Assembly: GCA_000611775.1 (NCBI GenBank)
Contig: KK106981.1
Location: 689,592-753,591, forward strand
Source: Umbilicaria muhlenbergii
Lineage: Eukaryota > Ascomycota > Lecanoromycetes > Umbilicariales > Umbilicariaceae
Length of the DNA stretch: 64,000 bases
Reading direction: 5' to 3'
A program made the translations under genes and the position numbers. Position 1 is the stretch's first letter. Each line of letters begins with the position of its first letter. The notes under the pieces are model-generated. The model was not told the origin of the DNA and ran no database searches. It saw only the letters and a list, made by a program, of their open reading frames with translations. This document shows positions 47,769 to 61,892 of the stretch, piece by piece.

Positions 47769-48905
47769 TTACAACATCGCAACTGTAAATCCTACCATAC
47801 CCACAAACACGCAAGTCCAACTACCAGCCGTCGTCACCAACGACGTCGCCGCACCTTGATACGCCGAAGGCGTCGCAGACGGGGACGCGACGGATGTGTT
47901 GACTGGCACGTTTGAAGAGAGTGATCCATTCAACAGCCTCACGCCCGGAGGCGTGCCCCCGGGGATGGTGTAGTTCAAGTAGCCGCCAATCTGCGAGACG
48001 TCGTAGGGGCCACCGCCCTGGGGACCACAGGTGGCCAGGGAGGCGGCGTTGAATGCTGTGGGAGATGTTCAGACGGTGTTGTGGTTGAGGGTTGTAAAAA
48101 GAGGGGAACGAAGCATGAGGAGGCTAGGGAGGGGGATCGAGGGTCAAGGAATAGAGGTAGTAGGAGTACGCTGGAGGAAAGATGGGAAGACTTACTATCG
48201 ATATCAGCAGCGCTGCAGAGAGCCTCGACACAAGGTCCGTAAGCATTCAGATAGTTAGGATTTGTGCAGGCGCAGGTTACGTCTTGGGGGCCGCAACCAC
48301 TAGCCAGGAGAGCGCTGGAAGTGCAGTTGTTCTAGGAAGTTAGCACTATTATTAAGTGCACGGTGAAAAGGGGAAGTGTGCTTCACTGATTGACTAGGAG
48401 ACTTACCGCGCAGGCGGGGGATATTAGGATATCGAGTCGTGACGACTGTGCTTTCAAGGCCGCCGACTGGGCCGCAGAGAATGGCGCTCAGAGAAACAAT
48501 CTCTACATAGGACATTCGTACGTTAGCCTGTGTGGGTCGGGGAGCATGCTGAGAGATCCGGCTAGTCAGTGGGGATGGTTGGCTCACGCTGCAGCTCGAC
48601 AGGACTACATGTGCTTCTCTCACAAGCATCAACCGGCTGGATGAAGGTCAGATTGTTGCAAATCTGGTAGGTGTCCGTCTTGCTGATGCCGCTAGCCACA
48701 AAGGCAGGAGAAAAGCAAGTTTGCTAGAGATTAGGTCAGTGAGGGGTTTTGACAGACGACGTTTGCAGCCAGGGCGGACGCCAATAGGACTTACAGCACA
48801 GGGAGGGAACTCATTGAGCAAGTCCACAGTGTTGAAAGGATACGAAGCAGTGACAAGCTGAGATGCCAGAGCAGCAACAAGGGTTACGACTAGTGACCTC
48901 TGCAT
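47769..48905 (-). CDS. GPI-anchored CFEM-domain surface protein
   Basis: Exons 48905-48795, 48723-48588, 48486-48407, 48331-48196 and 48055-47769 give 249 residues. A signal peptide (MQRSLVVTLVAALASQLVTA) leads into a first CFEM-like block (PPCAQTCF, QICNNLTF, DACERSTCS). A second, classic CFEM pattern follows (PACANNCTSS, GCGPQDVTCACTNPN, GPCVEALCSAADI). The end is Ser/Thr-rich with a hydrophobic tail (CVFVGMVGFTVAML) fitting a GPI anchor. CFEM proteins sit at the fungal surface and may bind haem or act in host contact. The third exon is uncertain. An acceptor at 48503 would give the family-like IVSLSAILCGPVGGLE but then loses frame before PACANNC; the acceptor at 48487 keeps frame but gives less typical sequence. 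Confidence 0.75.
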
Positions 48906-49886
48906 GTTTGTAGTGAGATTGAATATGGGACGAACAGGAGGGGAAGGGGTAGGCAAGATTAGAAAGGTCAGCATCTTATAGCTGGAGGTCCTACAGACTG
49001 AAAGGCAGCGCTGCAATACGGTGGAGAAGATCGCAACTGCTCGACATATACAAAACCCAAGTGGGGGAGAGTTTGATTTGCATATCGCATCCAAACTGGG
49101 AGCTTTCGATGCAAGCCAGGCGTCCGTCGAGAGGAGTACCTTCAAGCGCATAAATCGCAGGGGAGAGCCGCCTAACAATATCGGATCGACTTCCGTTCAA
49201 GAGAGGCTTTGACGCGGAATATGAGATCGGCCATGCATGAATGACGATATTGAGCAACCAGAAAGGAGGAGAAACAGATCCTCCTGATGTGGAACCGGGG
49301 CAAGTTGTAGCCTTGTCGGCTGCCCTGACATTGAGGGCATTGGCAAGGGTTTCACTGCAGTACCAAGCCGCGCAAGAAGAGAAGTACAATGAGAAGAGGG
49401 AAGGGGTTGCAAGAATCAAGGTAATGAGCACGATACTGGGAGGATTGAGACAGCAGTATTCCCTAGAGAAGCTTGAGTCATGCCCGGCGGGAGTGGTGGA
49501 AGACTTTCTGCACCATCAAATAGAATTCAAGGCCTGAATCGAAGCATATCTGAAACAAGACCATACAGCGATGCAAGAGAACAGGCAGATGATAGATGAA
49601 AAAGGAATCAACCATGCACCTCAAAATATGCGAGATTATTGCATCTTGATGGTGGATGTGGATGGATGTCATACATGATTGGATCTTCTGAGCCTGAGGC
49701 GCCTCGGAGTAAGCCCGAAACCCCACACTGCGGCAAACCTGCCCCGATAGGGAACGACACTCTGTGTGACGAATCAAATGTTCCGACTCCAACCTCCCAC
49801 AGAGATCACCACCTCTCGATGCGTCCGAGGGCCTGGGTAACTCGTATACGATAACCCCCTAACCCCCTCCCATTTCCTCCGCCCCA
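48906..49886. other. Divergent intergenic region
   Basis: About 980 bp between the CFEM gene (minus) and the amidohydrolase gene (plus). It should contain both promoters. Short frames on both strands have no support. Confidence 0.4.
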
Positions 49887-51465
49887 ATGGCCGCCGCCTA
49901 CCTCGCCTCCCACGGCATCGACCTCCAAGCCGAAATAGACAAGATGCAACTCGCCCCCAACCCTCCCGAACCAGCGCATTCCCCACCCCCCACCTCTTCA
50001 ACGGCAGCCAGCCCCATAACCCTCATTTCCTCCGTCCGCCTCCCCCACCGCGACCCCACCACCCTCTGGGATATTTCCTTCACCGGCCCCACCATCCACT
50101 CCATCACCCCCGAGGCTCCTCCTTCCTCTTCTACTTCCACCTCCCCCCCCGCCGACCCCCAAGTCCTGCACGCGCAAGAATGCCTCGTCGCGCCCGCCCT
50201 CTGCCACCCACACATCCACATCGACAAAGCCTTCCTGCTCTCCTCACCACTCTACGCCGATTTAGCCATCAAATCTGGCACGTTCGATGAAGCGATGAAA
50301 TTGACCGCCGCGGCCAAAGCGCGGTTTACACACGCGGATCTGGTCCAGCGCATGCAGTGGTGTATATCTGAAAGCGTGGCCGCGGGCGTGAGTTGCATGC
50401 GGGCGTTTGTGGAAGTGGACAGCGGCGTGGGACTGCGGGGCGTGCGGGCGGGGTTGGAAGTCAAGGAGAAATGGAGGGGGAAGTGCGATGTGCAGATTTG
50501 TATGTTTGCGCAGGAAGCGGTCTTCAGCGGGGGAGAGGGGAATAATAGGAATCAGGAATTGATGGAAGAGGCGGCGAGGATGGAGGGGGTGGAGGCGGTG
50601 GGGAGCGCCCCGTATGTGGAGGGTGATGAGGAGACGATGAGAAAGAACGTGGAGTGGGTTGTTGAGGTGGCGCTGAGGGAGAGGAAGCATTTGGATTTGC
50701 ATTTGGATTATAATCTCGATCCGGGACGGGAGCCGCTGGTGTGGTTTGTGATTGAGGCGTTGAAGAGGAAGGATTGGATGCGACGAGGGGCGCCGGGGAG
50801 GACGATTGTGCTGGGCCATTGTACGCGGTTGACCTTGTTCGGGAAGGAGGAGTGGAAGAGATTGAAGACTGAAATCGGGGAGTTGCCAGTACATTTTGTG
50901 GGGTTGCCGACATCAGGTATACAGCTCGCGGCCTTCTTAGCTCTGGGTCGGTGCTGACCTTGTTGCAGATACTTTCATGATGGGAAGGCCAGGTGATGGA
51001 GACGATGGGTGCGGGCAAAGGGTTCGAGGGACCTTGCAAGTTCCAAGAATGATCAAAGAGTATCAATTAAGTGGGACTATCGGCATTAACAATGTTGGGA
51101 ATGCATTCACGCCACAGGGTAGTTGTGATCCTCTGGGTGTTGCTTCTCTAGGTGTAGGACTGTATCAGGCTGGGACGCAAAGGGATGCTGAGATTCTCTA
51201 TGTCAGGTGGTTGCTTCTGTATAGTTGTAACTGTCCGCTAATGCTAGATCAGGAATGCGTCTCTACACGGGCAATGTCGGCTATTGGCTGCCGGACATCA
51301 TCCATGGACTTGAAAGAAGGCGATGTGACAAATCTAGTGATTTATGGGAAACCGCAAGACGGCCAGCCCCAGACCTATAGAAGGAGAAGAACATTGCAGG
51401 AAATTGTATACGATGCGGGTCAAGATCGTATACTTATCAAGGACGGCAAGAGAGTAGCTGGTTGA
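49887..51465 (+). CDS. Amidohydrolase-superfamily enzyme (cytosine deaminase-like)
   Basis: Three exons (49887-50916, 50969-51201, 51253-51465) give 491 residues. The metal-binding HxH lies in CHPHIHIDKAFL (about residue 107-115), the start of the TIM-barrel core. Later barrel elements are visible: EVDSGVGLRG, QICMFAQEAVF, VEAVGSAPYVEGDEE, HLDLHLDYNLDPG (a further His pair), VLGHCTRLT, LPTSDTFMMGRPGD and GINNVGNAFTPQGSCDP. The last block is typical of fungal metal-dependent hydrolases related to cytosine deaminase. A Pro/Ser-rich stretch of about 60 residues lies before the barrel. The last intron is 51 bp with a GTCAGG donor and GCTAATG branch site; it keeps frame if retained, so the stretch could be read through. 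The substrate is unknown; no targeting signal is seen. Confidence 0.82.
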
Positions 51466-52160
51466 CATCGGCTCATATAGCCAACCCGCGACTTCTTACC
51501 CAGATTTGATCCCGGAAACCTCGTGTATGAGGTTCTTCGTCTATACCTTGACTGCCAAAGCGGACCGCTACGATGCAAATCCTCTGCAGCGCCGGGGGCA
51601 AGATCACTTATGAAAAGAGTCCAAGAATGAAGCTGAGGACGTGCCCGGGTCCCATTGCTCTACATAGCGTCGGCGCAAATTCAACCGTCCGCAACTGAAT
51701 GGAAAGCCGCATGCGGTGTAGATTTTGAGAATGATATTAGAGTTTATCTCACTGGAGGCTTTGGCCTACTACTGTATAGCAGGGAGAGCCTCGGCACCAC
51801 CACGCTATCCACATCCAGAACGATCGAGACACAAGAGATCTTCGCAAACGCCTTGCCATGACGAGCTTTTGCAAATCCAGCACCCGCTGCTATGCAAATC
51901 CAGACACTTCCCAAAACCCAAAGACCTCCGAACATGCACTAAGGAGACGCTGCGTTAGAGGTTCATAAGTGCCGCGCAGGCTCATAGGGATTATAATGCT
52001 AAAACAGACAGGAGAAATATAATGCTGGCACTCTCTTGAGCGGCTTTCTTTTGTATGCAATGCTGTCAAACAGGGCATGATGATGAACTGAGAAGAGTAA
52101 TAGGATAGAAGAGATAGAGGATATCTAGATATTTGCGTTTGGCGAGATCGAGCCGCCGTA
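51466..52160. other. Convergent intergenic region
   Basis: Between the 3' ends of the amidohydrolase and the kinase gene. No gene, RNA or repeat recognised. Confidence 0.4.
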
Positions 52161-54873
52161 TCAAAAGGCAGCAGCCAAGCCATTCTTTGACTGCCTTCTA
52201 CTGAATCGCTTACGCCCTTTAATGGACTCAGAGTCGGGGCTCTGGTGGTGTTTCTGCAAGGTGTTCCGACCAGCTGGGATCTGGCCACTGTCCATTCGAC
52301 GATCATCATCGAGCGTACTGGCGGAGCTCGGCCCGGATCGCAGATCTCTGAAAGCGTCCTCACCAGAGTAGGAATGAGTCATGTTTTGAGAAATAGCAAT
52401 TTCCTTTGCACGTTCAATGGCGTCGAGCCACTCTTGTGCCGATGCGAGAGTAGAGGAGCCGTCAGATGATGCGGATTTTGGATCCTCAAAGGTGAAATGC
52501 TTATCACGCTATGCGCCAACACTATTAGCTGCAGGTCATCAGCGAAGCGTGATGATGAGAACCTACCGTCTCAATGCACCAGTATGTCAACCCTTTTGGG
52601 TCCTGGTTCTTTCGCCACGTGCAACCAGGACCGAGCAATGAAATTTCCGTCTTGGACTTCTTCTCGTCACCACCTGCCGCCGCGATAATGACGCGCGCAC
52701 TCGAGGTCACCATCACCAGTCTTTGCCGTTTCTTAGTGGTGCTCCCTCCGAAAAATCTCGAAAATCTCTTGGATGAGTCTGCATCGCTACTGTGCCCGCC
52801 GTTCCTGCTGTTGGGGCTGTGCGGGGCTGGCGCTGACAACACAAGAACGTTCCCCAGTTTCAGTATCCGCTCATTGTTCCTCGTCAGGACAGGCGACCAT
52901 TCTATATCCAATTGGCTTGGAGGTGGGAGTTCTGTGATCACTCTTGGCGTAGGTCTTGCTGGGGTAACACTGGCGTTGTTACCGATATGCACAGCTTTAG
53001 TGCTGTGCGCAGGGACAATGTTCGGAGGGTAGCTGTTGCCGTTGCCATTACTTATTGCATTACTATTTGCCTGGGTAGTATCAGATGATCCAGGAACATA
53101 GCTCTTAAGTCTTGGCGCTTTCTGCTTCCACAGCTCCCGGCCCCATACAACGCCACGGAAAAACTCATGATTCTTGATGTGTCCCATCGATAGTCGATGC
53201 GACGGATCTAGGACTAGTAGCCTCTCCACCAAATCCTTTGCAACCTCCGGGAACCCATCCGGGAAGACATAATCCAAAGTTACAATCTTCTGGAATGTTT
53301 GGTATTCGTTGCCAGCTTTGAACGGCGGACGTCCCGCAAGCAGTTGGTATATGATGCACCCGAATGCCCACAGATCACTAGCCTTGCACGCATTCTTGTC
53401 TGTGAGCAACTCTGGGCTGACATATTCCGCGGTACCTACGAAAGAACTTGCCCTGTTGTCAGTAGAACCATCCATTGGATTGCCTGCACCGGGTCCATTG
53501 GCGCCATTCTGTGGTCTGCTAGGAACGTCTAAGATCTTTGCGGTCCCAAAGTCGGTTATCTTGACATGCATCTGGCCATCCAAGAGGACGTTCTCTGGCT
53601 TGAGATCTCGATGGATAACTCCTCGTGCGTGCATATAGTCGACCGTGTCCAGTATTTGAGCCCCATAGAATCTAGTACATTCCTCGTCGAACGTTGTCAT
53701 TTTCTTTAAGACACCCAAGAGCTCTCCACCGCTTGCTAAATCCAGTACAAAGTATAGTGATGCTTCATCCTGGAAAGTATAATACAGCCGCACAACTCCA
53801 GGATGATCTGTCAATCTGTTGAGAGTATCTTTTTCTATGTTGACGTATTTAACCTTCTTCTCCTTGATTATATGCCTTTTGTCAAGTACTTTGATAGCGT
53901 ACTCTTTGAGAGTCTGTCGATCTGTGGCGGCCATAACCGTACTGTACGAACCCTCTCCTAACGTTCGCCCAAATTTGAAGTCCTTCACACCCTTCTTTAC
54001 ATATCTTGACACCGGTCTGCCATTGGCATCCAACTCTTGCCGTACGCCAACAGCAGCGCCCCTCTCCTGCCATTCTTCGCTGCTTGCCATCGGGCCCCCT
54101 TCTATGCTGTATGGAGTATCAGACGTGGGTGGCCCAGCAGAAGTATTGACTTGACCAGTTCCCATACCACGCGAACTCCTGCGGGGCGGCAACGGTCCAT
54201 TACCGCCTCGGATTTGGTGACTTTGCCCCCGATAAGACCGCTCTACATGGTTGGCTTCACCGTTGGGGACGCCCGAGGGCATTACTGCTGATGATCCTCT
54301 AGAAGTGGACCTGTGCGGTAGCCCTGCTATCGACGATCGCGAGGAATCGCTTCGTATCCTATATGACCCGTCCCTTGAAGAGCCAGCTCCATTGGTGCCA
54401 CGGACATTCGATTGAGGATATATAGCGGAGGCTGGACGTGAGGATGAATTAGGGTATCTTTGGTTCTGAGGCATCATAGTAGGGTACTGCGGAAATTGGG
54501 CCTGCTGTTGAGCTTGGTAGGTTTGCGGTATTGAATCACGGCTGTTCTTTCGCTGTTCGTATGATGATTGCTTTCTCGGTGAGGTTGGAGATCTACTCGC
54601 TGCGGGAGTAACCGGCTTTTCCATCCGCACCGACTCAGTAGAGTATGCACTAGGATCGAAATCTAAGGGGGAGATCGAGCGGTTCGTGCTCTCCACCTGT
54701 GATGGTGAAGCTGCCTGGGAGATTGAGTCCGTTGGAGAGGGGGAGAAGGAAAGGGGTGATATCGTAGGGGCGATGTTGGAAGGCGCTTCTCCCAACAAGC
54801 CTGAGGATACATCGTCGGGATTGGCGATGCGCAGGCCGCCGAGGGACTGGGAGAGGCTCAAGTCGCCCTCCAT
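52161..54873 (-). CDS. PKH1: PDK1/PKH-type protein kinase
   Basis: Two exons (54873-52567, 52508-52161) give 884 residues; the intron is 58 bp with GTAGGT donor. About 290 Ser/Pro/Gln-rich residues come first. The AGC kinase domain begins FKFGRTLGEGSYSTV (glycine loop, near 299), with AIKVLDK (Lys), VIHRDLKPEN (catalytic loop, about 418), KITDFGTAK (DFG) and activation segment SSFVGTAEYVSPELL (about 476). A PDK1-type PH-like domain follows at about 655-800 (IEWSPVLTRNNERILKLGNV, TYWCIET). PDK1/Pkh kinases phosphorylate the activation loop of other AGC kinases (Ypk, Pkc1, Sch9) in sphingolipid and cell-integrity signalling. The VGTAEYVSPE segment matches PDK1 and separates it from other AGC kinases. 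Confidence 0.93.
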
Positions 54874-56179
54874 GGCTGGTGTCCCAAGTGTGAAACGAGT
54901 GACAGGACTGGTGCTAGTCTACACAGGCTTTGGAGTCGAGAGGATGGCAATTGAGACAAGCAATGCGGCGGTGCCTGGCAGATCGGGGTGGTAAAGGTTA
55001 AGACCGTATCGGGGTAGCGATTGGCTGGGATGAATCGGGTGCATGAACGACAGTGGACTGCAGACAGCGGCAGTGGTAGTAGTGCAGCCTGGGTAGACGA
55101 TTTCACGGCTTCGATAACATCTGGTTCTCAGCTGGCTCTCACCGACATGAGTATGAGCACGATCCGGGGGATGAAACGGAAGCCGCTGCGGCAATAAGAA
55201 TGTAGCTGGCCGCTGCGGACTGCGGACTGCGCTGAATGACGAGGCGACCTAGGTCCAACGCGGTTAGCCCCGATTTGGTCGAGCTTGTCCGTTTAGGGTA
55301 GCTGCTGCGCATCACGTCTTCTCCTCGTATTCCGCTTCTGGCGGTTGATCCAATCTGCGCCATTCTTGTAGATCGCCTTGCTCCTTGGTTGGTGGTCAAT
55401 CAAACTTCCAGACAGTACGGTGCTGCAGGCCCCCCACATGAGTGGGGTGCGTTGTGGTACAGAGTCGTGACCGCTTGGAGTACGTACTGAGTATCATTCC
55501 GTAGTGTTTGCGCTTTCCACACTCCTTACTTTATCACAAAACGGCCGGAAGATATCGTTTTCATCGTTCCTGCATTCCCTCTGAGCTATTGCCCCTCTCC
55601 GTGAGCCTTGAAGGATTTCATCTGCATTGCTGCTCCCGTCCGCTTGTCCTTTTGCAGCTCTGATTGTAATACTTTGCGCTCTCTCAGCGTCACAGCCTCT
55701 GAAGAAATCTTAATGTTTGAAATGCATACCCATGAAATACCAATAACACTGTAGCGATGATCTAAACATTCATCACTTGGTCTTCGGAGCTACGAGTAAT
55801 AGTACGTGTCGCTAGGTGAAGAGACTTGCTGGTGGCATATTTCTGGACTTAACGTTGGCGAGTGATAGTTGCCGAGACGCAGTGAAATACTGTCCTCATG
55901 GTGAACCCTAAAAGTGCTGGCAAACGCCACTGCAAGCAAAACTCTCATCATCACTTCTCTTACGGGAGAACGCATGGGCTGTCACTCACTTGAAGATATC
56001 ACATGTACACTATCTGCTTGACTTCAGCTGGTCGTTCCTTCCTAATAATGTCATAATGAAATGTCGGCCATGAGACTTCTATCTCTGGCAATGCACTTTC
56101 TTATAAGATATGCGGATTGTATTCCTCCCTCTTTGACGCCCAACGTTCAGATTGGCTGTGATATCCAAAGAGCTGCACT
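54874..56179. other. Divergent intergenic region
   Basis: About 1.3 kb between the kinase start and the next plus-strand gene. A short GC hairpin (CCCCAC-ATGA-GTGGGG) lies at about 55432-55447. No gene recognised; both promoters should be here. Confidence 0.4.
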
Positions 56180-58008
56180 ATGCTACGTCCGCCTCCAACG
56201 CAGATAGGCCTAAATACCAGAGACCTGGTGTGGCATGCAGACCGCCATCGCAACCGTCAAAGCCGCCGTGCAAGTGGCCATCCGCCTGGGACTGCCTACT
56301 CCTCCACAAAGGCTCCTGGGAAGACCGCTAACCATCATCGTACGAAGCTTGCCTACCGCTTTCCACGTTCTTCCTCCAGGACTGGGAATGCATTCAGAGG
56401 CCCTGATGAGGCGTTGATCTCTGACGAAGCTGTTCCTCAAGATTCACGGCCTTTCTGGGATGGCATACGGGCCAATGCCCAGACGCGTTCTGCAGGTTCA
56501 CGATCACGCCTGACTCAACCCTTCTTTGACTCGCTAGTGAATGCCGGTGCTGGCGGAGCCTCCTTTGAAGGTCACCTCGACAGCATTCAGAGTCTATCCT
56601 TAGGGGTTGACTCTGGAAATGAGGACGACGTCGACCCAGACCATTCGGAGACTTTCCTTTCTTCAGAGTCGGCCAACTCCCAAGATGCAGTCGAGCGAAA
56701 GAGTCCGGATCATCAAAGTCAACAGAATTCTTCGAAAGATACACAGCAGCAACAAGCCCAATCCAGACGCCGTTTGTCTTTCCGTAACTTCTATCGAAAG
56801 GCCCGCCAAGGCAGTTCGAGGGATAGAACCAGTCGGGATCATCATGCCCCCACTCACAATGACCTCGACGGGTCGGCGGACCAAAGAGCTCGTCACGGTA
56901 GATACTGGACAGGGTCTTCTGTAACAGACCTCAAGCAGAGTGCACATGCCGGTCCATCCAGAACCCGTCGTGGCCGCAGAACCGATCCATCAACCTTAGA
57001 AGTCGACACCAACGTAAAAGATGGAATTGAGATACCCAAGCCATCTCCTCCGATCACCGAACCAGACGACCCGTCTTCGCCACCCTTACCGATGCCACGA
57101 TCCCTAGAGATGGTCATCCGTCGTACAAGCGGCCTGCCACGATCACCCCTCCACATCGCCCAAGCCGCAGCATCGAGCTCACCAGAAAAGCGCGCCAGAT
57201 CCCCCACCGGCTCCACCGACGCCGCCGCACCCATCGAGTCCAGCTTTCTTGCCCGACCGCCTCGACGTCGCAGGAAGTACAAGCCACGCAGCGAGAGCTA
57301 CTCCTTCGTAGCCTCCGAAACGTCTCAAGCCGCAGCGGCTCTGACACTGACACCCAGTGACGACGACTCAGACGACGGACTCCCATCCAACATCCACGAC
57401 GGCTTCAACTCCACCCCATCCACCCACCCGCCATCGTCGCCGCCCGACCCATTCGACAGCCACCAAACCTCCCCANNNNNNNNNNNNNNNNNNNNNNNNN
57501 NNNNNNNNCCCCTCCCCGCCTCGCCTCCCCCCGCTCCCCGGCCCCTTCTCCGCCACCCCCCGCACCGTCTCCTCCAACCTCGCCCTTCCCTCCTCCTCCC
57601 CCCAAACCCCCCCATGCACCTCCCCCGCCTCCTCCTCTCTATCCTCCCCCATCGCAGCCAGCACCCCGCCGTCCCGCCCTCGAGCCCCCTCTCCCGCCCT
57701 GCCCGTTCCCCGCCCCTCCACCCCCACCTCCCCGTCCCCGTCCCCGTCCCCCATATCCACTCCCCGCCGGAGCATCCGCATCTACAACGACGCCCGCCCC
57801 GCCTCCTCGCAGCCACAAACCCCACGTCACCTCCGCCGGCACGGCGTGGTGCGGCCGAGCTTTACCGCGCCGGCGGCAGCAGGGCGGAGGCGGTATGCTG
57901 TGCCGCCGCCGACGCCGAGTAGGAGGACCGGAGGATGGGGGAGTGAGCAGGAGAATGGGGGCGTGGGGGGCGAGGGGAGTGGTGGGAGGGTGAGGGTGCA
58001 GGGGAGGT
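56180..58008 (+). CDS. Basic, disordered unknown protein interrupted by an assembly gap
   Basis: The frame from the ATG at 56180 is open for 432 codons up to a run of N (57476-57508). It encodes Ser/Arg/Pro-rich sequence with RRRLSFRNFYRKARQG, RPPRRRRKYKPRSESYSFVA and acidic SDDDSDDGLPSN. After the gap the coding signal continues in another frame, ending with ISTPRRSIRIYNDARPASSQ, QPQTPRHL and a Gly/Arg tail before the stop at about 58008. That C-terminal style fits the gene better than the frame that stays in phase through the 33 N. So the true gap length is probably not a multiple of three. I know no function; a nuclear protein is plausible from the basic clusters. Exon structure in the first 80 codons is uncertain. 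Confidence 0.55.
57476..57508. other. Assembly gap (33 N)
   Basis: Thirty-three unspecified bases within a C-rich, Pro/Ser-coding stretch. The flanks are CCCCA and CCCCTCC; low complexity is the likely cause. The reading-frame change across it shows that the N count is a placeholder rather than a measured length. Confidence 0.95.
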
Positions 58009-58010
58009 AG

Positions 58011-58663
58011 GTAGATGAGGGATGCGGAGGGGATGGGACGGGAGGGTTGGGAGGTGCGTGAGTGAGGTGGAGGCGAGGGTGCTAGCTAGGCGGGTGATGC
58101 AAATCGGCTTGTGGTGAGTGTTGCTGCGATGAGGATGGGAAAGAGGCAGAGCCGGGGTGGGATACAGGCCTTGCGGAGGACTTGGGACATCGGTTCTGCT
58201 ATGCGATCCGAACATGTTGTCCTTCGGGGAGGAGTGCTTTAGTCATTCACTTCTGCTATTACTAACGACTGGGGTTCAATCAGTTCCACTGTTTCATTTC
58301 ATTCATTCATTGCAATTCCAGTTGGTGCGGGCCGCAGCCTTGGCATGGGGCATCGATACACTAGATAGTCGTTTGAACATGTTACCAATGCGTACTGCTT
58401 TAGTCATTCACATGAGCCTATTCCCAACGACTGGAGTTTATTAGTTCAGTTTGCACCAATGCAATCCGCTCTATTATTTTCGGCAACAGCAATAGCAGAA
58501 GAACTCTAGACCTAGCCATTATTGTACCATCATCACACACCCAGCCATACCTATATCGAGCCCGCAGCACCTCTTACCGCGACATCTCTCTCTCTCTCCC
58601 AACAAGAGAAGAATCTAATCTAACAACCCCCCGCGAAACAATCCTCTACTCCCTCCCACGCAA
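58011..58663. other. Convergent intergenic region
   Basis: Between the 3' ends of the unknown gene and the UDP-galactopyranose mutase gene. Two similar words (TAGTCATTCACTTC/TAGTCATTCACATG with nearby ACGACTGG) occur at about 58241 and 58401, a short imperfect direct repeat. No gene recognised. Confidence 0.4.
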
Positions 58664-60501
<1,838 letters not shown>

Positions 60502-61892
60502 CGTGGCGTTGGCGGTCCTAACATGTCTGGTTGGGCCATCTCTCCCATTTTCGCTCTGCAGAATGCCTCGAAAAGTTGACGGTATTCGCAGTGTCCTCTG
60601 AGCCAGCTAGGATGATGGAAACAGCCCGGTCAAAGAATCAGTGGGTTATGGGGGTCGATAGTCGATTAGGGGTATCTGGTTGGGTCGAGAATCGATGGTG
60701 AGGCGGGCGTCGAAATTAAAGTTAGAGAAGCACCAACCAACACGGATTGATCGAAACGTTTTCCACCCACGCCTCAATCCTCCCGTCCAATCGATCAGGG
60801 GGGAATATAGCGCAATGCACGAGCTAACGCAGGTGGCCTAGCTTTTGGTCTCCCTCTCCAGTTTCCCCTGTGCCATGCTCCGGATCCGTACTCGTGCTCG
60901 AGTCACCAAGGTAACGGATGAGTATCATCATTGCAATCAGGATGCACGTGGGATGGTGCCACCTGCCAGCTGAATCGCGAGTGACCGCCACTGAGAAAAC
61001 AGCCGGCGGGTGCTACGATATTGTGAGACGACGTGTCCCGTCCACCGAGTTTGGACTGCAGCCACCCGAGATGGGAGCAAGGTAAGGTACCTTGCCTTCA
61101 GATACGTGTAACCTAGCTTCGTCGTACTGAGTGGAGTCTACCCGGCTGGGAAGTTGTGGCGGACAGGCAAAAAGACGAGTGAAGGTTTCATAAATACTTG
61201 ACGACTACGCCGATCAAGAGATCGAGCACGGAGTATGCTTCTCAAGCTGATGGGGGCCATTCCACGTGAGAAGTGATATTGAAACCTCACGAGTGCTCGG
61301 TACAAACGGGGCAAACCGGGGACGAACGAGAACGCGGCAACGTTGCCTGCACCAGGAGGCATAGGGCTGAAGGCTGAAGGCTGAAGGCTGAAGCTTGGCA
61401 GGGAAGAGGCCCAACATGATCAAAGACCAAACACCTTCATCTCATGGAAAGACGCTCCTATCATCAAGCAGCACCGAAAGGTAAGGACAGCGCCAGGACT
61501 CAGTGCGAGGAAAGACCGACTGACCCTGTGTACATCGTCCGAACGGGCGGAAGCATCGACTGGGACTGTTGATTAGATTTCTTCGCCGCAAAGGCTTCGC
61601 CCTCCGCGTACTCCTAAAATTAGGTCCGAACTTTGTCCACCCTTGAGCATTTTCCAACCTACTCGTAAATCCCACCCCATCAACCCGACCCAACCAGTCG
61701 CAATCATCAGGCCTCGACTTTGGTGATCAGCCACCGTTCCTTTCTCCAGACAACGTAAATGCTACGATCCTTCTGAGACAGTTGCCCGCCGTCCCCAGTC
61801 TTTACTTCAACCTGTTAGGCGTCAACAACCGGGGGCGGTCGCGACCGTTTGACATCCACTCCTTTTTCGAATCCCAGCTATCATCCATTAAA
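60502..61892. promoter_or_regulatory. Shared promoter region of the galactofuranose gene pair
   Basis: About 1.4 kb between the two divergent start codons with no gene. It contains CCGTACTCGTGCTCGAG at about 60889, an AAGGTAAGGTACCTTG palindrome-like motif near 61079 and a four-fold GGCTGAA repeat at 61365-61395. The short minus-strand frames have no support. Co-regulation of the pair is an inference. Confidence 0.45.
61365..61395 (+). repeat. GGCTGAA tandem repeat
   Basis: Four and a bit copies of the 7-bp unit GGCTGAA in a row, within the divergent promoter region of the galactofuranose pair. Confidence 0.9.

Noticed and set aside
50262-50894. A 210-codon minus-strand frame with His/Pro-rich sequence
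   Set aside because: Antisense to the amidohydrolase, which has clear metal-binding motifs; the antisense composition is that of a shadow frame.
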